A DNA stretch of 13,634 bases from Acidimicrobiia bacterium (lineage in GTDB: Bacteria > Actinomycetota > Acidimicrobiia > IMCC26256 > PALSA-555). The first letter of the stretch is position 1. The number at the start of each line of letters is the position of its first letter. The notes under the pieces were generated by a model. It worked only from the letters and a program-made list of their open reading frames with translations. It was not told the DNA's origin and did not search any database. Position numbers and translations under genes: made by a program. Shown here piece after piece: positions 5,222-11,975 of this stretch. The stretch lies in NCBI GenBank assembly GCA_022865365.1, contig JALHSW010000253.1, positions 1 through 13,634 on the forward strand. The letters are read 5' to 3'.

Positions 5222-7888
5222 TCATGCCGCGCGAGCTGCTCCGGTGACGAGGGCGAGCACCTTGCCCCCCAGGTGCTGAACCGGCCGCAGTGATCTCCGC
5301 ATCGCTGCCCTGGATTCTTCCGCGTATTCAACTCCCCGCGCGCTGAGGGCCGCGACACCGCGATGGATCCCAATACCGATTGCGGCGGTGGCCGGGAGGA
5401 CGACGATGGGAGGGAAGGCGAGCAGGAGGACCGGGTACACCGCAAACTGGGTGAGATAGATGTAGAGGGAGCTGGCGGCAATCGCGCCGGTCACCGGGTG
5501 CAGCAGGCGCGGTACGGGAATGCGTGGCACCCAGCAGAGAAGCGCGAGCCCGACGAGCACGAGGAGCTCTCGGGTGGTGTTGCCGAAGAAGCCGTACAGG
5601 CCGACGAAGGTGCAGGCGAGGACGAGCGCTTGTTGGCGAACGTTCGTGGCGCGCTCGATCGCCCAGCCCAGCGCGAAGAGCCAGAAGACATCATGCGTCT
5701 GGAGGACGCCACCCGGAATCACGGCACCGGCGACGGCGAGGCGCATGAGGAGGCCGATCCCGACGAACACCATCGCAGTCTCGAAGGGGTGCGCTCGCTC
5801 GATGCGGCGAGCGAGCGGCACGGACACGATCAGCGCGACGAGCATGAGGGTCTGGACGAGCACCTCGATGTACCAGTAGTGCCAGCGGCCGCCGTTGACG
5901 TAGTTGTTGATCAGGAGCAGCTTCGGAAGGGGGTAGGTCCGCTCCACCGCGGACACCAACACGACACACACGACGGTCGGTATGGCGATGCGTCGGAGCA
6001 TCGGCGCGATGCGCCGAAGCGGCCCCGCCGGCCCATCGGGAACGAGCATGAACCTGGCGAAGTAGAAGCCCGACATCGCGAGGAGGAGGTGCGCGCCGCC
6101 CTGGAGGTGGAAGAGGCGAACGTGCGTGCCGAGGATCAGCAGGGCGGCCACTGCCCGTAGGACGACGTCGGTCGCCTGGTGGTGGGTCTGGTTGCCCTGG
6201 CGCAGGCTTCGTTCGAGTTCGTGCACGGACATGAGGTGCCACCCACTCGGGAGCCGTCCGAACGTCTCCTCCAACGCGATCGACACCTCGACGTAGGACA
6301 GGGAGTCGCCCCCGAGGCTGACAAAGGTGGCGTTGTCGTCGGGCACGTCGACGTCGAGGACCTCGGCGTACAGCCGGCGAACCTGGTGCGGGTCTGCCGA
6401 CAGGTCCGGGCTGGGAGAGGTCGGCTCGCTCGCGGGCGCGTCGAGCCCGATCTGAACGAGCGTCGGATAGTCGGGCTTGCCGGACGACAGCCGGGGAACG
6501 TCGTCCTCGGCGAACACGCGGATGCAGCGCTTCGGCAGCGCGAGCTCTTCGTGCAGCATCTGGATGATCACCGACGGGTCGCGCCCTGGGGGCACCGCGA
6601 CGATGATCTGCTCGTCCGTGCCTGCGCACGTCGCCGAGCAGCCGTGTTCGGCCAGGAGCGACTCGACTCGGTCGAGATCGATCCGCAGTCCGAAGATCTT
6701 GGCGAAGCGGCTCTTACGTCCGACCACCTCGAACAGTCCGGCTGGAGTCTGTCGTGCGAGATCGCCAGTACGCAGCGCATCGACCGTTCTTCCGAGGGCG
6801 AGGTCACCGGGTGTCTGCGCGTACCCGAGCATGACATTGGGCCCGCGGTACACCAGCTCACCTTCGTCGCCCCCATCAGTCGCGTCGATGGCGAACGAAC
6901 CGCCGGGGATGGGGATGCCGATGGCCTGCGGATGCTCGAGCGTGAGCTCGGGCGGCAGGTAGGCCATCCGCGCCGTCGCTTCGGTCTGGCCGTACATCAC
7001 GTAGAACCGCCAGCCACGCTCCCCGGCGAGTCGCGCGTACCGGCGCACCTTGTCGGGAGCGAGGCGCCCGCCGGCCTGCGTCACGTACCGCAGGTTTGGG
7101 AGCTGCATCGTGTCGAAGCCTGCTCGATCGAGCAGATCGAAGGTGTAGGGCACGCCGGCCAAGCTTGTCGCCGAGAACTCGGTGAACCGGTTCCAGAAGC
7201 AACCATCGACCACCGACTCGTTGCCGAGGATCACGGCCGCGCCCACCGCCAGATGGCTGTTCACGACCGAGAGTCCGTAGCAGTAGTGCATCGGCAGCGT
7301 CATCGCCGCGCGGTCGTCGCTGCGCAGCTCGAGGTACTGCGCGATCGCTTCGGCGTTCGACTGCACGTTCTCCTGCGACAACCGAACGACCTTCGGTGAA
7401 CCCGTCGACCCCGACGTGCTCAGCATGAGCGCGAGATCGGGATGGAGGTCGTGCATGGACCCGCGTCGGCGCTCGGTCATCCCCCAGTCGGCGCCGGGAC
7501 CTCCGAAGGTGACATCCGGGTCGTAGCACTCGAGCAGCGCGCCGTAGGCGGTGTCGGTGCCGGCGAGCATCACGGGATGGCGCCCCGCGAGCGCCGCGAG
7601 ATACGCCGAGAGCATCTCGACGGCGTTGGACCCGCTGATCAAGACCAGCCGACGGGTCGGGCCGAGCGCGTCACGGACCGCGTCGACCCGGGCCGCGAGG
7701 TCACGGTACGAGATCGCCCGGCCGTCGGTCGTCACGACTGCCAACTCGTCGTCGAACCGGCGCATCTCCTCGGCGAGAGCCACCCCCGAGCCGCGATCGC
7801 ACTGCCCTGACCGCACCGCCGCGACCGCACCGCGGCCCCGGCAGTGTGTGAGTTCAGGAGATCTTGACCGCCTGTCGCGAGACATCAT
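5222..7888 (-). CDS. Adenylation-carrier-acyltransferase fusion (AMP-binding + PP-binding + membrane acyltransferase-3)
   Basis: 888 residues from the ATG at 7888, preceded by GAGG six bases upstream. The first 35 residues look unlike the rest, so GTG at 7783 (853 residues) may be the true start. Order of domains: an AMP-forming acyl/aminoacyl ligase (about 40-480) with TSGSTGSPK (158-166), YGQTEA (299-304), TGD (374-376) and the C-terminal lysine in LSSGKPDYP (K471); a carrier domain (about 500-565) with the phosphopantetheine serine in LGGDSL (S529); and a polytopic acyltransferase-3 domain (about 575-870) with R578-x10-H589, the signature of OafA-like O-acyltransferases, and many hydrophobic helices. 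Such a chain could activate a carboxylic acid, hold it as a thioester and pass it through the membrane domain to a cell-surface acceptor, comparable in logic to the separate DltA-DltC-DltB proteins. Acid and acceptor are unknown. It starts 64 bases after the copper-protein stop and may share its transcript. Confidence 0.85.
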   Translation of the reverse strand: MMSRDRRSRSPELTHCRGRGAVAAVRSGQCDRGSGVALAEEMRRFDDELAVVTTDGRAISYRDLAARVDAVRDALGPTRRLVLISGSNAVEMLSAYLAALAGRHPVMLAGTDTAYGALLECYDPDVTFGGPGADWGMTERRRGSMHDLHPDLALMLSTSGSTGSPKVVRLSQENVQSNAEAIAQYLELRSDDRAAMTLPMHYCYGLSVVNSHLAVGAAVILGNESVVDGCFWNRFTEFSATSLAGVPYTFDLLDRAGFDTMQLPNLRYVTQAGGRLAPDKVRRYARLAGERGWRFYVMYGQTEATARMAYLPPELTLEHPQAIGIPIPGGSFAIDATDGGDEGELVYRGPNVMLGYAQTPGDLALGRTVDALRTGDLARQTPAGLFEVVGRKSRFAKIFGLRIDLDRVESLLAEHGCSATCAGTDEQIIVAVPPGRDPSVIIQMLHEELALPKRCIRVFAEDDVPRLSSGKPDYPTLVQIGLDAPASEPTSPSPDLSADPHQVRRLYAEVLDVDVPDDNATFVSLGGDSLSYVEVSIALEETFGRLPSGWHLMSVHELERSLRQGNQTHHQATDVVLRAVAALLILGTHVRLFHLQGGAHLLLAMSGFYFARFMLVPDGPAGPLRRIAPMLRRIAIPTVVCVVLVSAVERTYPLPKLLLINNYVNGGRWHYWYIEVLVQTLMLVALIVSVPLARRIERAHPFETAMVFVGIGLLMRLAVAGAVIPGGVLQTHDVFWLFALGWAIERATNVRQQALVLACTFVGLYGFFGNTTRELLVLVGLALLCWVPRIPVPRLLHPVTGAIAASSLYIYLTQFAVYPVLLLAFPPIVVLPATAAIGIGIHRGVAALSARGVEYAEESRAAMRRSLRPVQHLGGKVLALVTGAARAA

Positions 7889-7952
7889 GGACAACCTCGG
7901 GGAGGGTGCGGCCGACCTGCTGGTGCGCGAGCTGTCGGAGCGCGTCTCGATG

Positions 7953-8393
7953 TCAACTCGCCTCGATGGTGGTGTGCATGCCCTCCTTGAAGTGACTCTC
8001 CAACGTGCCGTCCTTCTCCTTCTGGACGATGTTGCAGAACAGGATGTAGGAGCCGGGTGAGAGCTTGAAGACCTTCGACTCGGTCTTGCCGGGCTTGAAC
8101 TTATGGATCTCACCGATCACATCAACCTGCTTCTCGTCAACTGACCCGTCGGCCTTCGTCGGCAACGCGGCCGGGTCGTCGCCGCGCACGACGTAGAGCT
8201 CGTGCTCGGTGCTGCCTGCGTTCTTGGCCACGACGGTCGTCTTGCCCGCCGCGACGAAGTCGCGAGCCGGCGTGACTTTGTACTCGATGAGCCGGACCTT
8301 GAGCTTCGGCGCGCTCGCACCTGCCGCCGCGACCGTGGCGAACGCCATGACACCGGCTACCAGTGCCACGAACACCTTGAAGCGGACTCTCAT
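7953..8393 (-). CDS. Secreted type 1 copper protein (cupredoxin/plastocyanin-like)
   Basis: 146 residues. ATG with GGAGG six bases upstream; signal peptide MRVRFKVFVALVAGVMAFAT, probable cleavage after GASA (residue 28). The mature part is a single beta-rich domain with candidate blue-copper ligands H64 (STEHELYVV), C120 (YILFCN), H134 and M139 (SHFKEGM). The His-x4-Met spacing matches plastocyanin, but the Cys to His distance (13 residues between) is longer than in plastocyanin or azurin, with a charged lysine-rich insert. The expected role is extracytoplasmic electron transfer or copper binding. It is followed on the same strand by the fusion acyltransferase. Its promoter block is a near copy of the one at 5152-5203 and faces the ferritin-like gene. 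Confidence 0.8.
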   Translation of the reverse strand: MRVRFKVFVALVAGVMAFATVAAAGASAPKLKVRLIEYKVTPARDFVAAGKTTVVAKNAGSTEHELYVVRGDDPAALPTKADGSVDEKQVDVIGEIHKFKPGKTESKVFKLSPGSYILFCNIVQKEKDGTLESHFKEGMHTTIEAS

Positions 8394-8416
8394 AAGGGCC
8401 TCCTTAGGCTTGTGCA

Positions 8417-8468
8417 CCAACATGGCGATTCGCGACGGCCACAGATAGAGGAAAAGGTCCCGACCTGG
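8417..8468 (-). promoter_or_regulatory. Duplicated leader/promoter block, copy 2 (GGGACCTT box)
   Basis: Near copy (47 of 52) of 5152-5203, upstream of the copper-protein gene. On the minus strand it holds GTCGGGACCTTTTCCTCTAT, with a strong GGGAC half-site. The 11 bases at 8454-8464 are exactly inverted at 8487-8497, in front of the divergent ferritin-like gene. Confidence 0.5.
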
Positions 8469-8536
8469 CACGGTCACGCACCCCCCGTCGGGACCTTGGA
8501 CCCTGGGCAACTGGCCGCCCGGCCTGGCACGGTCAC
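8464..8536 (+). repeat. 14-bp direct repeat flanking the DosR-like box
   Basis: CCTGGCACGGTCAC occurs exactly at 8464-8477 and 8523-8536, one copy on each side of the box at 8487-8506. It may be a second regulator site or the trace of a local duplication. Confidence 0.6.
8487..8506 (+). promoter_or_regulatory. DosR/DevR-like box upstream of the ferritin-like gene
   Basis: GTCGGGACCTTGGACCCTGG has both arms GGGAC and GACCC with the four-base spacing of the DosR consensus, agreeing at about 13 of 20 positions. It lies 110 bases before the ferritin-like ATG and mirrors the GGGACCTT box of the divergent copper-protein promoter. The identification rests on the motif alone. Confidence 0.45.
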
Positions 8537-8615
8537 CACAGCGAAGGCGCGAGACTGAAGTCCGTCGACGTCCGGGACCCCGAGGGGCGAGGGACGCCGG
8601 GATGAGGAGTCGACC

Positions 8616-9104
8616 ATGGGTAGTTCGTCAACGTCGCCCGGACTCAGCACGTGGGAGGCCGAGCTGCTCGAGCACCTGACGAAGCACCTCGAGACGGAAG
8701 GCGATCTGCTGGTCTCGTACCAGCATCTGGTCGAGACGGCGCACGCGCCGTACGCCTCGTACCTGATCGACTTGATCGTCGAAGACGAGACGCGACACCA
8801 CCGACTGTTCACTGAGTTCGTCAACGCGTTGCGCGCCCCGGTCGAGCCCGTCGACGGGACTCAGGTGCCGACCGTGACGAGCGCCACCGACGCCCGCGAG
8901 CTCCTCGAAGCAACCGAGAGGTTCTTGAAGGCAGAGCGGGTCGACGCCCGCAATCTCAAGCATCTTGCACGCATCAAGGAGCTCCGCTCGATGCGCGGTC
9001 ACTCCGTGTGGCCACTGCTCGTCGAGCTCATGGAACGCGACACCAAGAAGCACCAGACGATCCTGCGATTCATTCGCACCCAGCTTCGACGCCAGCTCCG
9101 CTAG
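8616..9104 (+). CDS. Ferritin-like / rubrerythrin-like diiron-type protein
   Basis: 162 residues, predicted to be almost entirely helical. The start ATG has GAGGAG six bases upstream. The sequence reads as a four-helix bundle with acidic and histidine residues at the positions of a diiron centre: helix A carries E26/E28 (HLETEGDLL), helix B E58-x2-H61 (EDETRHH), and the last helix E140, D142 and H146 (MERDTKKHQ). The third helix (E107, LKAERVDARN) is less clear, so metal binding is probable but unproven. Proteins of this fold store iron or handle peroxide/oxygen. It is divergent from the copper-protein gene and shares with it a control region with mirrored GGGACCTT boxes. No signal peptide, so cytoplasmic. 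Confidence 0.65.
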   Translation: MGSSSTSPGLSTWEAELLEHLTKHLETEGDLLVSYQHLVETAHAPYASYLIDLIVEDETRHHRLFTEFVNALRAPVEPVDGTQVPTVTSATDARELLEATERFLKAERVDARNLKHLARIKELRSMRGHSVWPLLVELMERDTKKHQTILRFIRTQLRRQLR

Positions 9105-9170
9105 GGCGCGGTTCGCTCGAAGACGCCCGGGACCGTTGATACCTTACGAAGCGGCGACCGGGGGGAACAC

Positions 9171-10223
9171 GTGAAGATCGACACCATCGCGATGGGACGG
9201 CCGCTGGCGCAGGTCCCGGGGCTGGTGCGCGAGGTCGAGGACTGCGGATTCGACGGACTCTGGTTCACCGAGAGCGGCCGCACCGCGTACACCGGCTGCA
9301 CGGCCGCCGCGCTCACCGCCGAGCGCCTCGACATCGGCACCGCGGTCGCGCTCGCCTTCCCCCGCAGCCCGATGGTCACCGCACAGATCGCGTGGGAACT
9401 CGCCGAGACGACAGGGGGGCGGTTCGTGCTCGGGCTCGGCACCCAGGTCAAGGCCCACATCGAGCGTCGCTACTCGGCCACGTTCGATCACCCCGGATCG
9501 CGCCTGCGCGAGTACGTGCTCGCGCTGCGCGCCATCTTCCGCGCGTTCCAGGGCGAGGAGCTGCTCGACTTCCACGGCGACTTCTGGTCGTTCGACCTCC
9601 TCCCCCGGATGTGGAGCCCGGGGCCGATCGAGGTCGGCGCGCCACCGATCTACGTGGCCGCGGTCCGCCCGTGGTCGGCGCGCATGGCGGGCGAGGTCGC
9701 CGACGGCATCCACGTCCACCCGTTCCACTCGATGCGCTACCTCGAGGAGGTGACGCTCCCCGCGATCCGTGAGGGTGCGGCCGCGGCTGGACGGAGTGCA
9801 GATGACGTGGCGATCGTGTGCCCGGTGATGGCGATCATCGGCGACACCGAGGAGGAGCGCGCCGCGGCCCGCGACCAGACGCGTCTGCGCATCGCGTTCT
9901 ACGGCTCCACGCGCACCTACCGCGGCGTGTTCGATCTCCACGGCTGGGAGGGCACCTCGGAACGGTTGCACGAGCTCCAACGCGCCGGAGACCTCCCGGC
10001 GATGGCCGCTACGATCACCGACGAGATGCTCGACGTCTACAGCCTCGAGACCACCTGGGACGGCTTGGCCGACGCGCTCCTCGCCAAGTACGGCGACATC
10101 GCGGATCGCGTCATCATGTACGACGCGACCGGCGGCTGGTCCTACGGCGACGGCACGCTCGATCGCTGGCGAGCGGTGACGTCGGCGATCACCCCGGCCG
10201 CGGGCACCCCGGCGGCGGGCTGA
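9171..10223 (+). CDS. LLM-class (luciferase-like) oxidoreductase, probably F420-dependent
   Basis: 350 residues. GTG start with GGGGGA five bases upstream. The bacterial luciferase-like TIM-barrel pattern is seen: MKIDTIAMGRPL at the start, CGFDGLWFTES (25-35), a central RFVLGLGTQVKAHIERRYS (84-102) and PPIYVAAVRPWSARMAGEVADG in the second half. This pattern is typical of actinobacterial F420-dependent members (N5,N10-methylene-H4MPT reductase-like) rather than FMN luciferases, but the cofactor choice is inferred. It follows the ferritin-like gene by 66 bases on the same strand, so co-transcription is possible. Substrate unknown. A GGGACC half-site lies in the short gap before it (9129-9134). 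Confidence 0.85.
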   Translation: MKIDTIAMGRPLAQVPGLVREVEDCGFDGLWFTESGRTAYTGCTAAALTAERLDIGTAVALAFPRSPMVTAQIAWELAETTGGRFVLGLGTQVKAHIERRYSATFDHPGSRLREYVLALRAIFRAFQGEELLDFHGDFWSFDLLPRMWSPGPIEVGAPPIYVAAVRPWSARMAGEVADGIHVHPFHSMRYLEEVTLPAIREGAAAAGRSADDVAIVCPVMAIIGDTEEERAAARDQTRLRIAFYGSTRTYRGVFDLHGWEGTSERLHELQRAGDLPAMAATITDEMLDVYSLETTWDGLADALLAKYGDIADRVIMYDATGGWSYGDGTLDRWRAVTSAITPAAGTPAAG

Positions 10224-10225
10224 CG

Positions 10226-10250
10226 GCTTCCGGGCTCCACTCCCGAAAGC
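10226..10250 (+). terminator. Possible hairpin terminator of the LLM oxidoreductase gene
   Basis: GCTTCCGGG and CCCGAAAGC can form a 9-bp stem with one mismatch around a 7-base loop, starting directly after the stop codon. No U-tract. Confidence 0.4.
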
Positions 10251-10281
10251 GGCGAGCCACTCCCGCTCACCGCTCATCCTC

Positions 10282-10357
10282 TCTATAGGGGGTATCCACA
10301 TCTATAGGGGGTATCCACATCTATAGGGGGTATCCACAGCGCTAGGGGGTATCCACT
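10282..10357 (+). repeat. Tandem 19-bp repeat, four copies
   Basis: TCTATAGGGGGTATCCACA occurs three times exactly, head to tail (10282-10300, 10301-10319, 10320-10338), and a fourth time with four changes (10339-10357). The array fills the gap between the LLM oxidoreductase and the end of the ATPase remnant. Each unit holds TAGGGGGTATCC, which resembles a half-site of copper- or persulfide-sensing CsoR-family operators, and GTATCCACA, one base from the DnaA box TTATCCACA. Neither reading is proven. Confidence 0.85.
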
Positions 10358-10866
10358 CTCCTGGAGCTCTCCGCCACATACGAGGGGGATGAACGGAGGT
10401 TCCCGCTCCGGTCTCTCATGGTCGTCGCCGCGGAACGTCGGCTGTGGCTCGACGCGACTCCTCGCACGAACTTGTGGAGTTCCTCGATCCAGAGGATCGA
10501 GGAACCGACCCCGACCGCGACGAGCCAGCCGGTCGCGGTGAGGGATTCGGTCTCGAAGAGGCCCTGGAAGGCGCCGACCTGCACGATCAAGACCTGCAGG
10601 GCGACGACCGCGGCGAGTGCGACCCAGAGACGCCGGTTGCGCAGGCTCTGGCGGCGCAGCACCGACAGGTCCTCGTTGCGCGCGTTGAACGCGTTGAACA
10701 CCTGGAAGAACACGAACGTCGTGAACGCCAACGTGAGGGCGCGCGCTTCGGTGGTGACCTCGAGCGCGAGCGCCAGCACACCGAGCGTCCCGATAGCCAT
10801 GATCAGACCCAACGCGAAGAGCCGTCCGAACCGGACGAGCGTGAGGATCCGGGCACCCGGCTCATC
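10342..10866 (-). pseudogene. C-terminal membrane domain of a P-type cation-transporting ATPase, truncated
   Basis: The minus-strand frame encodes the last helices of a P-type (Ca2+/H+ type) ATPase. FTTFVFFQVFNAFNAR is characteristic of the C-terminal cation ATPase domain, followed by VALAAVVALQVLIVQV and SSILWIEELHKFV. Similarity begins around DEPGARIL. The phosphorylation domain (DKTGT) and all N-terminal parts are absent, and the frame upstream only shadows mobB. The first in-frame ATG is at 10800, which would give a 152-residue membrane peptide. It lies immediately downstream of mobB on the same strand, so it may still be transcribed. Best read as the stump of an ATPase gene cut off by a rearrangement that joined it to mobB. 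It overlaps the last unit of the 19-bp repeats. Confidence 0.7.
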
Positions 10867-10888
10867 GTGACCGGCGTCTGACCGACGC

Positions 10889-11386
10889 TCACCCGTCGTC
10901 GGTTCGCCCGTCCACGTGCGCAGCGATGGCGTCGGCAACCGTACCGACCTCGTCGGGGCGGACCTCGACCCGATAGCCGAGTGGCTCGTCGGTGACCGCC
11001 AGGAGCACCACGTCGGGAGCCGGGAGCGGCTTGGGCACGACACCACGGCGGTGCACGAGGACTCTCGGCCCGAGCTCCCACGAGAACCCCTCGGCCAAGA
11101 CGACGTCGCACCCTTCGAAGAATCGTGCAACGAGCGCGTGGAGCGGTTCGGGTGCGACTCGACGGAACAGCACTTGCTCGTCGGGTCCGACCAGGAGTGT
11201 GGTGGCGCTCCCGGCGCCGAAGTGCCGAGCGGAGTCCTTGCCCCCTTGGTCCACTTCGAACCCACGTGACGCGTGCTTGACCGTTCCCACCACGAACCCT
11301 CGACCACGCAGCAAGGGCAGCATCCGCTCGATGAGGGTGGTCTTCCCCGAGCCACTGGCACCAACGACCAGCACCGTCGGGATCAT
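10889..11386 (-). CDS. mobB: MobB-like molybdopterin-guanine dinucleotide biosynthesis GTPase
   Basis: 165 residues. The ATG at 11386 gives the usual MobB beginning (MIPTVLVVGASGSGKTT); a GTG at 11422 is a possible longer start, and neither has a strong Shine-Dalgarno sequence. P-loop GASGSGKT (9-16), the MobB-type TVKHASRGFEVDQGGKDSARH (35-55, cited in part) and DVVLAEGFSWELG (94-106) are present. MobB binds GTP and assists MobA in attaching GMP to molybdopterin, making the bis-MGD cofactor needed by enzymes such as the molybdoenzyme at the left end. It is divergent from the arsI operon and followed by an ATPase stump. A decayed fragment of a second mobB lies at 2011-2100. Confidence 0.82.
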   Translation of the reverse strand: MIPTVLVVGASGSGKTTLIERMLPLLRGRGFVVGTVKHASRGFEVDQGGKDSARHFGAGSATTLLVGPDEQVLFRRVAPEPLHALVARFFEGCDVVLAEGFSWELGPRVLVHRRGVVPKPLPAPDVVLLAVTDEPLGYRVEVRPDEVGTVADAIAAHVDGRTDDG

Positions 11387-11454
11387 GGGGCGCTCAGGGC
11401 CAACGGGACCGGCGCGCCCCACCGGGCACCGTCGTGACGGCGATCGCGCAAGAT

Positions 11455-11484
11455 ATTGACATCCGTCGATCTATCCCGTACAGT
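11455..11484 (+). promoter_or_regulatory. arsI-acr3 promoter with ArsR-type operator
   Basis: TTGACA (11456-11461) and TACAGT (11479-11484) are separated by 17 bases, a good housekeeping promoter. The core ATTGACATCCGTCGATCTAT overlaps the -35 and spacer and recurs at 13420-13439 next to arsR/arsC and at 4581-4600. Binding of ArsR here would block RNA polymerase. The arsI start is about 48 bases after the -10. Confidence 0.65.
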
Positions 11485-11531
11485 ACCCAGATCGATCACC
11501 ATCTATTCGACACTATCCCGTGGAGGCCCCC

Positions 11532-11975
11532 GTGTCCCGCCTGCAGCTCGCCCTCAACGTCAGCAACCTCGACCAAGCCGTCGACTTCTACTCCCGGCTC
11601 TTCGACACCGAGCCAGCGAAGCGCCGCCCCGGCTACGCGAACTTTGCGATCGCGGACCCGCCGCTCAAGCTCGTCCTCTTCGAAGCCCCCGAAGGTGGCA
11701 CCCTGAATCACCTCGGCGTCGAGACCGAGCGGGCCGAGGAGGTCGTGGCCGCCGAGGCACGCCTGAGCGACACCGGCCTCGACACGACCGGCGTCGACGA
11801 CACCGTCTGTTGCTACGCCGCCAAGACCGAGACCTGGGTCAGCGACCCCGACGGCGCCCGCTGGGAGTGGTACGTCAAGACCGGCGACACCGAGCAGCTG
11901 ACCAACCAGGTGCTCGGCGACGACGGCGCGGCCGTGTGCTGCGCGCCGGAGCCTGCGGGCGCCAACGCGCAGTGA
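11532..11975 (+). CDS. arsI: ArsI/CadI-family dioxygenase (C-As lyase, VOC fold)
   Basis: 147 residues. GTG at 11532 is chosen because GGAGG lies six bases upstream; the GTG at 11520 has no such site. The sequence is a single vicinal-oxygen-chelate protein with the ArsI hallmark KRRPGYANFAIADPPLKLVL. Candidate iron ligands Q5, H60 and E112 correspond to Gln-His-Glu in characterised ArsI, and the vicinal pair C93-C94 (VCCYA) is where the trivalent organoarsenical binds. ArsI uses Fe(II) and O2 to split the carbon-arsenic bond of methylarsenite, giving arsenite. A second Cys-Cys (near residues 136-137) could also bind arsenic or metal. CadI, a cadmium-induced mycobacterial relative, is the alternative name. 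It overlaps acr3 by four bases, so its product would go straight to the pump. Confidence 0.88.
   Translation: MSRLQLALNVSNLDQAVDFYSRLFDTEPAKRRPGYANFAIADPPLKLVLFEAPEGGTLNHLGVETERAEEVVAAEARLSDTGLDTTGVDDTVCCYAAKTETWVSDPDGARWEWYVKTGDTEQLTNQVLGDDGAAVCCAPEPAGANAQ

Noticed and set aside
4604..5293. ATG frame downstream of the orphan ars promoter copy
   Set aside because: Antisense to the small secreted protein gene, no Shine-Dalgarno sequence, no domain; not a real ars product.
6179..7399. Plus-strand open frame of 406 codons opposite the fusion enzyme
   Set aside because: Lies entirely antisense to conserved adenylation and carrier motifs; no domain signal and no good start context.
11456..11971. 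Extended N-terminus of Acr3 in the long open frame starting at 11456
   Set aside because: This stretch is arsI in another frame; the GTG at 11972 overlapping the arsI stop gives the normal Acr3 length.
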